In this document: positions 13,571 to 26,600 of the stretch, one piece after another
Layout of the letters: each line of letters opens with the position of its first letter
Numbering within the stretch: position 1 is the first letter of the stretch
Source: Blasia pusilla
Lineage: Eukaryota; Marchantiophyta; Marchantiopsida; Blasiales
Assembly (NCBI GenBank): GCA_050084515.1
Contig: CM114272.1
Location: forward strand, 36,022,001-36,086,000
Direction: 5' to 3'
Length of the DNA stretch: 64,000 bases
Made by a program: the position numbers and the translations under genes
The notes under the pieces: generated by a model
What the model was told of the DNA's origin: nothing
The model's input: the letters and a program-made list of their open reading frames with translations, nothing else
Database searches by the model: none

Positions 13571-14259
13571 GAAATTCTCCGACTTGATTGTCCCTACCTA
13601 ACATGAGAACCATTGGGATCCCTTTATAAACCCGCAAAAATTTGAAGTAGAAATCTGCAAAGGTGGTAGATCTAAGCTTGAAGGTTAATCCTCATTGAAT
13701 TCCCACTAAAATCTAGATCTGAATGGGAACGCACGTAGTTCCATGGGAACTCCTAATAGGTAGTATGTAGCAAATTAATTTTCCTTCAGCTCTCGTAAAC
13801 TCCTACAAAACTCCATCGGTTCCTATAAACCACCATAGAAAATTTCCATGAGTTCACGTAAATGTCACAAGAAAACCCCATAAGATTCCCATAAAATCAA
13901 CTTGCGTAGCTGCATGGAAATGATATTGGTGACAATGATCCACACATGTGAACCACCACTGAATTCCTCTGTTGAGAGTATGCTGACGATCACCCATGTA
14001 ATGTAAAAAGACTATACTACACTAATCTTATTATTCATTCCACAAAACCAGATGAAACATAACTTGCATCTAGTCAATACCATGTAATTCTAGGGATATT
14101 TGAGTCAATCTCCAAGTAGGGAGTCCCCCTTCTTGCACGTCTTTCTATTTCTTATAACAAGAAACAAGGGAATTACTCTTTAATAAGAAATTTTTGGTAG
14201 ATCTTTCTATGAAGAATACTCCAATGGTAAGTCTATAACATAAACAATCCATTGATAAG

Positions 14260-14262
<3 letters not shown>
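13571..14262. other. AT-rich stretch, nothing recognised
   Basis: By position this should be the 5' leader side of the minus-strand gypsy remnant, but I see no convincing similarity to that leader or to its LTR. Confidence 0.4.

Positions 14263-14344
<82 letters not shown>
14263..14344. repeat. (CT)n microsatellite, about 41 units
   Basis: A perfect CT array of about 82 bp. Read on the minus strand it produces an Arg-Glu repeat that is not a real protein. Confidence 0.98.
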
Positions 14345-14346
<2 letters not shown>

Positions 14347-17300
14347 GAATTTCTCTTTGAAGTAAGATTCTTCCACTTGTCTTGCCTTTACGAGTTAGGG
14401 CACTCCTTCTTAGTTGTCTCTCCAATGTCCGTAGCTTCCCACTTGCGTAGTGTGTGCTAGTTGTTTTCCTACTTACTTTGTATGGTTATTGGCACCATCC
14501 TTACTTGCAAAGAACTTTCATAATATATCCTTGTGTTTAATTTCTAGTTTCAATTTTTTGTGTACATGATAGTTGATGAGTTGAAAATAGGTTCATGAAG
14601 GCCTCTAAATCTATAGGAATCACTTCTTCTTGTGCAAAACAAGTTTAGGGTTATTATCCTTGCACTGGATTTGGTTGCTCTGTCACCTAAAGGTCTTCCA
14701 ATGACACTTTGTGTGAGAACCCTTTGAGATCTTGTCTTACCACCAAATCCAATATCTTTTTCACATTGAGCAGGTCTAGAGGCCTTCTAGCCTTACGTGC
14801 AAGAACCCTCGTCATTCTATCTTACTATTGGATTCCATCTTTCTTTCACACATAGCGTATCTAGTGGCATTTTGTGTAAGATCCATTTGGATCCTATCTT
14901 GCCAGCATTTCTTGTGTCTCTTTCACAAATAGCATATATGGTGGGCTTTCGTGCAAAATCCTTCTGAATCTTATTTTTCCACGGGATCCGTTGTATCTTT
15001 CACAAAGATTTATCCAATGATGTTTGATGTTTATTAGATTTTCTTGATCATTATCCTCCACCTATACACTTTGTAAACCATGGTGTCGACAAGGTTGCAT
15101 GTGGAAAAGGTCAGTGTTTGCGGACATGTCCATGTCCTTGGACTTATATCGTCCTATGGAAGGACTTGTCCATGTAGGCCCCCCCCCTTACTCTTCTTTC
15201 TCATTCCCCCTACTTGCCTTTGTGTTCCATACTTTCATGTCTTTTCTTTCCTCCACCTCCACTCCGTCCCCTCCCATTGTCCCATTGCCCCATTCACCCT
15301 TGCACTGACTTCCATCATGAACTATAAGTGTGGGCTCCACCTTTTACAATCCATATCCATGGATATGTCCGTCCATGTCCTTCCCAAGGACGGACTTGGC
15401 AATTTTTGTGAAACCATGGGTGTAGAGAATCTTTTTTTCTTCATCTCATAATCTCCAAGTTACAATCCTTGCTCTAGCTTGAGTTATATCCATCCTCTAT
15501 CATCCCTCATATCCTTCCATCCTTCTTTGTTTGGGTTGACTTAATTTTAGCCTAATAGCCCATTAGGTCTACGAAAAAGATACCCGACATTAGAAACATG
15601 AACCCCACAAAATGCCTCAAGAGTTGGAACAAGGCGCTGGGAAATCCCTTCAGTTTCCATCTAAAAACGGATGGTCCATACATGTGAATCGTCTCCTGAC
15701 ATAATACGAAAATATAACATGCACTGCTATCAGTGATTCACATATGGGAATTGCCACTAAACCTGGATCTCTCATACCATGAAATCTCTCATGCAAACTC
15801 AATACCTTGGGAGAATCTACTTGTTTGTGGAAAGAAATTTTGGAATCTTCTTTCTACAAGCCTTATTTCTAGACGTGCTTTGATTGCTCAACTCAAGTTT
15901 GCGTGTTGATAGCAATGGTGAACTCCACATTCATTGACTCATGCAAAATTTCCTTCAATTTCTTCACAATCATTTTCTTCTCCCACCAATTTTAGTGCTC
16001 CTATCCAAAATTTATCTCATTTGGCATAGCATCAACAACAAACCATCTAGAAATCAACAACAAAGTGCCTATGTATGTGCTGCTCTTCCCCACACAATCA
16101 TGTCGTAACTCATATTGATTTCTCACCAGATTCCCCTCATGTTTTCCTCACCTACCAATTTGATGTCAATTGGACCTCTCTTGAGAAATTTACACATGCA
16201 AGAAATTGAGAAACCCACCCCGTCTCTTAAATTTTTTGGACTTCAAAAAATTTCCATTATTATGAAATTTAACGTTGGCTCAAAAATTTTCTTGCCTTCT
16301 ATACTCCCTCATGGTGAGGATGTACAAGCGTACACATAGACAATCAAAGTGTAATACGCATGGAATTAACTTTGAAATTTCTCTCACTATTGAGGAGTTA
16401 CATGCTTCATATTTAGATATGACTTTTGCTTAACCTCTAGACAAGAATTCAACAATTACAAATCTAAAAGGGGAAGTGCCTTCGCATATTCTTGCACTAC
16501 ATATACATGTCATACTTCCAAGAAAGAGTTGTAAGTAGCAAAACCTAACAATTACATACAAATATTCGAGCTCTATATTAATCCTAGCTGACTCATAACT
16601 CAAGAGATTCCAAACCCAATATGCCAACATATATCACTCCAATATATCTCACCACTCTCATGATTTCATAACGAAAGATCAGCTCTAAATGAGCTCCTCA
16701 AGGGTATTCTCCCCTTGAGCAACACCATAGTAACATGTGTGTACATGTTACCAATTATAATCATGATGTCACTATCAACACTACATACTCATCCTCAACT
16801 ACCTCAATACCTAATCTTCTCATAAGAGAGGGGATGTATTGTGAGCAAGGAAGGCCCAAGAGGTCAATCCCTCTAATGACATCCTCTTGAGCCTCATTTG
16901 CTCAAGTGGAACCACTATATGCATGATACATAATTATGTGGCATCCAACAGAAAAAGAAAGAGTAACTTGTGTAGACATAATGACCTCCTAAAATAAGCA
17001 TTATGAAGGATACTTCTGAACCTTGATATTATCTTGCCTACATTCCAAACTCATGCCATATAAGTTCTCCAAATTTTTTTTCTCACACTTGTACTACTCT
17101 CTCTAACTCATATGTGGGTGATGATCAAACATCCACTTTTTCTTTTAAATCCTTAGACTTAAAAAAAACCTCGAAAGCTCTGTAAATTTTGCATTTCCAA
17201 ACCTACACAACAATGAAGCGCACCATCTTAGTTTCCAAAATTTCTTTCCCATGTGTATTCTAGTTTCTCTAATTCATACATGTATAAAGATCAAAGTAAT

Positions 17301-17368
17301 CCTCATCCTAATTTAAATTCCCAAACTTATAAATCTCCTAAAAAGTTTTCTAAATGTTTCATTCCCTA
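14345..17368. other. AT-rich intergenic DNA, no recognised gene
   Basis: Frequent stops and no recognisable domain. Around 15115-15170 and 15350-15400 there are repeated GTCCATG and inverted CATGGAC words that could fold, without a recognisable function. A C9 run is at about 15180. Confidence 0.5.
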
Positions 17369-17986
17369 TATCAAATCATAGTTGGTCAATGGGAGTTCCA
17401 TTATGTCAACAAATATAGGGAGTTAGTGAGATGTTTGACTATGACTTTATCCCAAGTGGTGGGATGAGGTGAATTATAACTTTGTTTTGTCAGGATGGAT
17501 GTTTTTGACAAAATATTTGCTTTTTTTTTTCGGGTCAGATGATCTTTTAACCATTATGATGATCACCTAATAATCCATGTGTGCATATTACCAAATTTGG
17601 TTCTATTTAGAAGGATGGCGCTTTTGGTTCTTCCCAAGGATATATATGAGAAGAAGATGGCTTTTAATAGTACCTTTCTCATTTTCAGATTTTAGAAAAC
17701 TCTCTCTTCTAGGGTTTGGTAAGAGGTAGGATTTCTAGAATTCGAATTCCCTCAAGACGGAGGAGTGATTCAACTTGAGGATCATTTGTATTTTTTTAGA
17801 ATATAGAGGCCCGTATATGCCATTTTCCCTACGATTGTTGTTATATTACCTTTATATCCATGTGTGAGTGCATTTTGATATATATACAGATTTTTCCTCA
17901 TATTAGAAAAATGCGTTTTTTGTGTGGATATGTTTATAGGTCACGAGTCCCATCCAAATTGTTAGCACATGTGTATATATGCCACA
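17369..17986 (+). mobile_element. Diverged solo LTR of the methyltransferase-bearing gypsy family, with 4-bp target duplication
   Basis: This 618-bp stretch aligns along its length with the 618-bp right LTR at 56567-57184. Shared landmarks in order are the GGTCAA block, AACTTT...GGATGAGG, TGTCAGGA...TTGTTTTT-like spacing, GATGATC...GATCACC, TTACCAA, CTTTTGG.TCTTCCCAA, a TATATA box and AAGATGGCTTT, followed by the GGATTCC and ATGCC-TTTT blocks. A weaker match to the terminal 138-bp part follows (TCCATG..TGTGAGT..ATTTT). The element begins TATC and ends CACA. It is flanked by perfect CCTA duplications at 17365-17368 and 17987-17990. The length and target duplication agree with an independent, old insertion reduced to a solo LTR. 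Confidence 0.8.
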
Positions 17987-18132
17987 CCTAACTTATAAAA
18001 AAATAAAATATTCCATATGATTTTTCTAGATTTCTTTCTCACCTCCTCATACACATTGTAAATCCCCACACCTACAAACCACCTCATAAGCTTTTTGAAT
18101 TTTGTACCCATTTTTTAATTTTGTACTCGTGA

Positions 18133-18212
18133 CCTATAAACCACCTCAAAGTAATACAAAAATAAAGCCAACCCTATAAACCACCTCAAAGTAATATAGC
18201 AATAAAGCCAAC
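18133..18212. repeat. Tandem duplication, 40-bp unit
   Basis: Two adjacent copies beginning CCTATAAACCACCTCAAAG and ending AATAAAGCCAAC, nearly identical, with a period of 40 bp. Confidence 0.9.
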
Positions 18213-21200
18213 CCTACAAAGCTCATACATTTCTCTTGCGGGCATTTTTTAATTTCATATCGTAATTTCATATAACAAGTGCCGGTACATTACACGGATG
18301 ATATTTAATTTTCTTTATTATTATTATTTAATTTTATTTTTATGATGTCGACACCATAAAAATCTTTAGAAGACAAATGTACTCTAAGTACTTGTCACAA
18401 AGATAAGAAGAAACCCTAAGACCTAAGAGGATCTCCTCCTATCATGGCCTCTTTTAATCTCATAGATGGGACAATCTATCTATATAATAGCAATTCGAAC
18501 GATAGTGGCAGGAGACACGAGCGACACCGAAGGAAGGAATGAAGGAAGGAGCCGAGAGGAATCGCACATGGTATTTGATATTCTTCATCGTGCTCACGTA
18601 CGGGAGTGGTGGCTCCATGTGGAAAACAATGGACGTTGGAGAGAGATTTGTTTTACCAGAAGGGAGTATCAAACTTCCGTAAGAAGTGGCAAGTCAAATC
18701 TGGGAAGAAGAAGAAATGAACAACAAAAGCGTAGAAAACAAGAGAAGAAGCCGTCTCCATGGAAAAGGTGGCAAGTAAAATGGGACGAAGAAGAAATTAA
18801 CAATAAGTGATTATTTATTTGTTGACTAGTGTGTTTGCGTGGTGTTGTATCAATTGTTCCTCGAGGCTCCGCGGACAAGAAAGATTATCAGTCATCCATT
18901 CATTCATTTCTTGGCGCGAGTCTGGTTGTGAACCCCCCTTTGCCTTTCGTGCTAGCTTTATTAGTTCACCTCACGATGTCGTGGTTATCCCGAGTCGAGT
19001 AATCAAGCGCTAAAGTCGAGATGATTCACTGCAATGTTGGCAGGAATAATCTGATGGAGGACCAGGCCTAGGATTTGTCATGTAATTGCTGAATGCAAAG
19101 GACACCCTCGAGCTTGGAAGTTTCCACAAGATACCACTGCTCTCCAGCGCTGTAGCGTGGGCTGATTATGGTAAGGTTGGCAGGCCCTTCACCACCGTCT
19201 CTTTACGTGCTTACATTTTCGGGATAATTGATTACATTGACTTTCGGTAGCTCAATCGCTAAACTCCCGCATATTTTCTTTCTTTACTTAGGGATGAAGA
19301 GCAAAAGCTGGCAGTGCGATGACTTTATGTTGAACTGCTTGCCGTTTCTGCCCGGATCATACTATCATCATAGTAGTGGACATCAGCAGAGAATCTTAAT
19401 GAGTTCAGGAACCACCTTCATCAAGATGCAGGAGTGGTGCATAAGATCGATTTTCATGAAGGTCCTTACTTCGACACTCTTCAAGAGTTTTCGTCTCACA
19501 TCCCTCAAAACTTCTCCACTTTCCATTTGCATCTCATCATCGTCCACCAAATAAGTATTTATCCTCGAAAACAGCATCGATGAAATTTGTGAGAACTGAA
19601 TCTGATTCTAAGGACGCTGTGTGACCTTATGAATGAGAGTTGGTATCATCACACACGACAATTCTCTGACTGCAGTAATTCAATCCTGCTGTTTCCCGGA
19701 TAGGCGACGCAGTTCAAAATCGCTTCATGTAGATGACAGTCTGCATTCAAACAACCGAGACCGACGACAAGGTCACGCAGTAGAGTGAGACAGACGGAAC
19801 TCACCCTCAAACGAGACAAATTCTTGTTTATTCCGTCTGTGCAGATGAAAAGAGCTCATAAATATTTAGAATCAGGTACAACAAATGATACCTAGCTAGC
19901 ACTTCCGCGCAGACTTCCATAGACAGTTTCCGGATGCATCCAAGTCTAGTCTCGCACATATCTATTCCAAATGGATTATGAGATCCAAATCTGAGATTGT
20001 GAAGATTCAAAATGGAGGGAGTTGTGTGTTCGTGTTCTCGAACACCAGATGATTTCATTCCATCTGGTGTTGCTACCAGCATTAGTATTAACCATGGAAA
20101 GTAGAGAGCGCTTGCAGACTTTCCACAAAGGCGGAGATCGTGCAAGATCTTATTCAGCAAGCCATAAGAGATGAACAGCATCACAAAATTAATGATCTAA
20201 AGTAAGAGAGTTGGATAAAGACCCGATTCTACTATCCAATCTCACAAGACACTTCACAGAACATAGTTTTGAAAGAAGATCTACTTCAATCAGTCCCTGA
20301 GGGGCATCGTTTTGTTCCTCGTCTTGCAGACGCAAGGTTTTTTCCTCCGAACGCGTTCTTCCGAGCTGATTTCCTGTCTCGGTTGTTCTAAAGCTTCCTC
20401 GGACAAATTGTTTTTAAATTTTTTTAAATTTTTAATGTGCACCTACTAAATAGGAGTTTTGAGATCCCTTTTGGGGTCGAGGAAAGATCTTATCACTTCA
20501 TGACTAAACTTTTCCCGATGATATGATTATTGAGTTTAGATCGGGCGTTTCCATCACTTCTACTAGGCCAGTGGCGGTTGGACTAGTTAATCCCATTCCC
20601 GCTATGTTTATAAATGGGCTTTATTTAACTGCTCGCTTGGAAGGAACTCGGGATTTTCTGAATTGACGAGATGTTGGGAGAGGTCATTTTGACAAATGAT
20701 GAGACTTTGCCTCGGTTCCTTCAATCCTACAAGACGTTCATCCGCCATCTCCAGACGTCTCTTGCTGCAGATTTATGTATCGCCATCAGCCATTTTATTG
20801 ACAGCGACGGGAACACCTTGAGTCCCAAAGTCGCTAGAGTCACACTAATCTCAATCCGTATATTGTCATTGTTTTATAAGCAACGTGCTGTATCGATTTG
20901 GAATATTTCCTAGCGGGCTGGGATAAGCACCACTCAAATCAAATGAAATCAATTGAGGTGATGTGATTTTTTTTTTGGTGAAGTGGGACGGAAAAGCTTG
21001 AAGATTGATTATTAGAAGGGATGTAATTGTTTCTTCCGTTTCGTTTGGGTAGTAGATATCTAGAGTGGAAAGCATGCATCCCGCCAAAGCGGAGCGGGTG
21101 TGTCGCATGTGTTTGCACCGGCCGTAGACCTTGGATGGCTACTAACAGCAGGTCCGTCGCACGAGGAGTCCGAACCTATCGCTTGAGACTCTTGACCTCA

Positions 21201-22496
21201 GCCTGATAGAGAACTGGACTCTCATCGAAATTTGACCTCATTCCTACAGCAGCAGAGTCAGATAGCCATTTCGTCCGTTCAGTTGTTCTGTCGCTCTGAT
21301 TACGGCGCTTCCATGCCTTAGCATGTGGATGACTACACCTCGGAGATGGCAGCAAGAACTTCAACGGCTTCACGGCATCCTTCGTACGAGAATCGCTCGG
21401 TAACGCCGATCTTTCCATGTTTTCCTCGCAGCGCTTCTTCCTACTATCATCATTCTTGTTCTTATCGCAGTCACTACGTCAGTGAATCAAATTTGTCGAC
21501 TCAGCGCTGATCTCGGATTCATAGGTTTGATTTGTCTCATCTGCACGTTGGTATGACATCTCAACAAGTACAGCAGATGGCAAGCACGAGATTCAGCTCA
21601 CTAACGTCGTTAGTACTGTCTTTTCAGCTCAAGATGGACGTCATAAGCAGCCTGTTCTCCGCCAACTTCGCTCTTATCGCACTTAGCGCAAGTGGTCAAC
21701 TACCTCTCTGCTTATCCTCGATATTAATGCGATAATTCTCCTGGTACAGATCGCCATGTCTCATCCGCTTGTAATCCAGGCATGGCGACAGGACTTTGTC
21801 GATGCTAACCAGTTCTTACCACGTAAAGCCTCTAGATTTCAGGAATCTCCTCCTCCACCTAGCTTTAAGATCTCGATCTCTATCGTCTTTAGAACCGATT
21901 CAGCCCGATCTCCGTGGTCTTTCCCGGTTGCCACCACACGAACTCAGATTTGACTTTCGCTTTTGTGTTCGTATGCCACACAGGCTGCTGTTACACCTCC
22001 GACTAGATTGTCTGAAGTACTATTAGACTACTGAACGGCACGGGTATTACATCTTTTCATGTTACAACAGAACAGAAGTCTCTTTTCGCAGGTCCGAGTG
22101 ACCTTCACTTCTAGAGAGAGACGGTAATACGCCGGCAGTAGGGACAATTCTTCGAGGTAAAGATTAATGGTACAGTTGCAACGTTCGTACTAGTTCCTGA
22201 ATGCGCTACTGACACCGACTGCTATTATACTCTTGTCCAAAACTACAAATTTGCGCACCGCTCATTTCGCCTTTCATTTCCATTCCCATTATTGCAAATC
22301 CTAGTCACTTTTTAGACAAGTGGATTCAACCGTCAAAGCCATCCATAAACACCACACTTGTTACTAGTGATGATAATCCACGTGACTGAAAAGTAGCACT
22401 GACAAATCCCACATCCAAGGCATATGCGCACTAGACTTCCTCATCCAAAAGTAGCATTAACAAATTTAGATCCACACAAGAAACCATAGATAATGA
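18213..22496. other. Mixed-composition region, no gene identified
   Basis: GC content is intermediate and clearly higher than in the flanks from about 18460 to 22250, which resembles genic DNA. No open frame exceeds about 120 codons and none resembles a known family. An open stretch at 18466-18810 (+) contains an imperfect 80-bp internal repeat (GTGGCAAGT.AAAT.GG.A.GAAGAAGAAAT) and reads as basic low-complexity protein. The region could be a spliced gene without a familiar domain, a long non-coding RNA locus or a pseudogene. Confidence 0.4.
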
Positions 22497-22750
22497 CATG
22501 TTTATAGCATGGACCCTAGATTGTCTATCCTTCAAGATCAGTATTATCCTTCCTCCCATGTACTACCTTATTATTATGTTCCTTTCAAATGATGTACTCC
22601 CCGAACCCTACTCATGTATTATCGCATGTTTGTAGCATGGACCCTAGATTGTCTATCCTTCGAGATCAGTATTATCCTTCCTCCCATGTACTACCTTATT
22701 ATCATGTTCATTTCCAATGATGTAATCCCCGAACCCTACTCGAGTATATC
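22497..22750. repeat. Tandem duplication, 128-bp unit
   Basis: Copy 1 starts at 22497 and copy 2 at 22625. Both begin CATGTTT.TAGCATGGACCC and end near CCCCGAACCCTACTC, with only a handful of differences. Confidence 0.95.
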
Positions 22751-23614
22751 TGTAGACATTACCTCTCCCTTCGTCTGATTCCTTCACGTCAGAATACATA
22801 ATTTCCCATAGAATGAGCGGCATGTACTCACGAAATAAAAAGGTTTCCTATTATTATATAGATTCCATCGCGCGAAATAATTTACGAAGTGTACAGGTGA
22901 CGGGGGCTTAGGACGGAAGGACCCGGGCCCCACATCGACGGTATACGGTATAGGAATATGGAGAGTGGGTGAGTACGAATATAAGGAACCAAACTGACTA
23001 CTCGTTGAAGCTATAGATGGTCAAAGCCCGAGATAAATACACTCTTGAGGTGAACAGATCTCAATTCAGGGGGATCCCCTTCCTCATCCGGGGACCTAGA
23101 AATGCTTCCCTAGTACTCAATGTACACGAAACTGTGAGGTGGTAACCTCCAAAGTGGTGATATATAATGAGCCGTAAGCACTTCCACGCCCATTTTGCTG
23201 TAGCTCTCGCTCTGTCAATCAATCAATCGATCACTCTCGCTCCCCCTAGAGAAAGAATTCACCCAAGAGTTGCTGACTAATAATCCGTCTCATACACGAC
23301 CCAAAGAGACATCTTATAGACCCATTTGGCTGTTGAAGTGCTCTGATCCTGAGATTAGACCCCTATGCAGCTGCAAAAGTGCAGTCCGTTTTAGGCCAGA
23401 GACCATTCTGGTGTTCAGTGGCTCTCTGTTGCATGTTCACGTGTATGGCCTTACCAACATAGCAGACCTTGCATTATCATCAGGATCTTCAATACATCCT
23501 TTCTTTTTTCTTCAAGATAATGGCAAGGATATTGTGCCAGCCATTTTCCCTTCATGAGTGCACAATTTCATTCGTTTTCCAAGCCTTCGGACGGGGTATC
23601 CTCTCCTCATGGTG
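22751..23614 (-). other. 3' flank of the VIT/ER-body-type gene
   Basis: It lies directly downstream (minus sense) of the stop codon at 23615-23617. No protein family is recognisable on either strand. The nearest part is probably the 3' UTR of the minus-strand gene. Confidence 0.4.
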
Positions 23615-26600
23615 CTAGTTACTGATGAAGCCACATTGCTCAATAAACCATTCGCCATAATTTCCTATTTGGTACCCAGCAATGGCTGCCAGAAACCCAG
23701 TAGCAACAAGGGAGGCAATAATCCTCAGAGCAGACCGGCCTGTTACACGAGCTTTAGCAGCACCCAGCAGCAGAAGAGAAACCAGTGCAACAGCACAGGT
23801 AGCAACAAACTTGTAGTCCCGGTTTGTCTCGTGCCGGAAGGAGAAGCCAAACGTAATGGGAGCCAGAAAACCAAAGAAGATGAATGACACGCATGCCAGG
23901 AATCCATTCAGTCGTAGACTCCTACCAACAGTCGCCTGGAACTTTTGCCGATCTTCATAGTAGAGAGTTGTCATCTTCATTAAGTGAATTCAGGAGATAA
24001 ATTAGTGGATTAAACCATTCGGAGATTCTTTTTAACTTGAAGGATCCAATTGGACTAGACGTTTGCTCAAGAAAGATATTATGACAAATCCTAGTTGCAT
24101 AGAGGGATGACTATTTCACTCAATTTCACTGCCAATAGTTCCTGGGCCATCCACATCGGCGATAGAAAATAAGGTACTTCCTTTAGGTTAACAGCATGTA
24201 AATAAGAGAAGATTGATGGATACTTACAGTCTGAATAAGTGTCAGTACTCCGAAAACCACATTGGCAAGACCCATGGCAAGAACTGTAGCTGTGAAACAA
24301 AAGGCAACGCATTGTTAGGTGATAAATAGAAAACTAGCAAGTACCCATCTTTTCTTGATCATTTTATTCTGACCTAACACAAGTTCAAAATCATCTCTGT
24401 TACTGAAGTTGTAACATGTGTTCTGGTTAAGTCTCCCAGATTGGGCAATTCAGAGCTGCATCAGGACAGAAGTGGCATTTGTGTTTTACTAGCTTACAAG
24501 GTGTGGATAGGTGCTCTTATTCATGGAAGCACATTTTTCTCATTGTTCACTATGCTCCATCCGTTCTTCACTAATGACATCATACAGACCATATATCTAC
24601 ACACACACACACACACACAGAGGCAAAGCAGTTGATGTCAACTACTTACCTGTTTTGGCATCAGCTCCTGCAGATGAACATACCACTCCCAAACTGATGA
24701 GGGATTCATCAAGTCCACCATAGACAAGACTCTTCAAATATCCCTGCTCAACAGACTCGGCGACAGCTCCAGGCACGGGAAGTCCATCAATGCTTACAAT
24801 TGCTTCTTCATGTCTCACAACACTCAAATTATCATTGGCCACATTGATTCTGATGTCCTTAATCTCCCGAGTTACTACTCTTGGTGGTAAGGGAGTCTCG
24901 GTGCCGTCAATAGGACCTATCTCTGGCATAAGCGGTTTCCGGAGCTCATCTTTTGTCCCTGGAGTTTCATCAGCCAATGGTCAGACGACCTTCACATTTA
25001 ATATGCTAAGGCTCCAGGGTAACCAGATAACATACCCAAATCTTTTCAAAGATGTAAACATCACTCACCTACATGACCAATTCAACTCCTCACACGATCT
25101 GATTCATATTTGGCACTTTGTTGCACTAGCCTATGCATATTGATAAAAAATGGATTGTAGTTCCCACAACAGGAAAACATCGGTGGTGTTCAGAACCCTT
25201 ATATGGTACAACTGGATGACTTTCGGTGCTTTTCAGGGTGTCTACACTTCCAAACACTGGTCAGAAACTCAAAGGCCTATACTAGTCTGATTGTATGACT
25301 TACATCAAAGTCACTACATCAAGATCTGACTTCACTTGGTCTGCACCCGGAACTCTTTCAAATCTCGGCGAAAATGAACATGGGATGGACAATCTACATA
25401 TTTTCAAAAAGTTTACCTGGTGAAGACCAACGGAAAGAAGGTACTGGCAACAATGAGGGCATCCAGCTTGAACTTCGGATTGCAGATGGCTCATCTGGGA
25501 AGATACTGGTCCCTCCTTGCTCTGGAAGCTCACTAATCGGAAGGTTCTCACCGCTATCTGTAAACAAGCCTATCTCCCTCAAGTTAATCCACTTCACAAG
25601 AACATCCATTCTAGGTCGCAGACAACGACTCTATAGCTGCACAACAAAGAGCTGGAGATGCGACTGATGCGAAGCACAGAATGGATACAAACTGAAACGA
25701 GTGATGGCAAGATCACACAAGAATAATTCTGGTAACCAAACTGCCAGATTTCATCACAGTTCGCTCACCTTCTGTTCCACCCATCATAAGTGGCCATTGC
25801 CATGTAAGAGATGGAAGATTTAGAGGGATACAGGCACAGGTTTCACTCTCTTTATCCTTGCCTGGGATTGATCCAACAGGTCTTTGAATACTGGGCACCT
25901 GCTGATGGGTCGATGGATGTACTGGAAGTATCTCCTCAATCTCTTTATTGTTCTTTGGAGGTGGATCAGGAATTTGTCCACTTGGGTGCCCTGGGGTTGT
26001 GTACTCCTCAGAGCTTACAACTTCATCCTCTTGACAATCATCTTGAAAGTGAGTGACAGTTTTATGAATCTCAATACAGTCAATAATCTCATCATCAGTT
26101 TCAGGGTCTTTCTTATAATGAACCTTCCTTTGGGTGTTCACAAAATGACCAACAACATAAGACATTGCAGAAACTGTCTCACGAGAACTCCTCTTGGGAT
26201 CTTCAGATGGCATTTTTTCTTGTTTAGTCTCCTGCGCAGGCCCTGTTGGAGGTTTGACATACGGTACATCCCTTGCAGTCTTCTTGCTGGGGCCTTTAGA
26301 AGATATTGCCGGTAGATTATCACTGACATTATCCTGGTTGAGGGTCGGTGGAGATTTTGGCAATAGTACGTCTGTTGCCACGCCAGTCATATCATTGGGT
26401 GCGACATCTGTATGAGGCAAAAGTTCATTAGTGAAGGACAGAAACCTCTTCTACTATAATAAACCTCACACTCGTGCCTAAATCTCTAGCGAATATCATA
26501 ACCATAATAACTACAGGTGCCTTTGTGGTTATTGCTAAGAATCGATTGGACTTATAGATGAAAGACTAGTACAAACGACAGAGAGACGCAAACACATCAG

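Noticed and set aside
14207-14425. An Arg-Glu repeat protein at the CT array, and a similar one at about 42374-42588
   Set aside because: Both are translations of CT microsatellites on the opposite strand.
16712-16740. A palindrome GTAACATG...CATGTTAC resembling the LTR palindrome, as another LTR copy
   Set aside because: Similarity stops directly outside the palindrome and no other LTR blocks are present.
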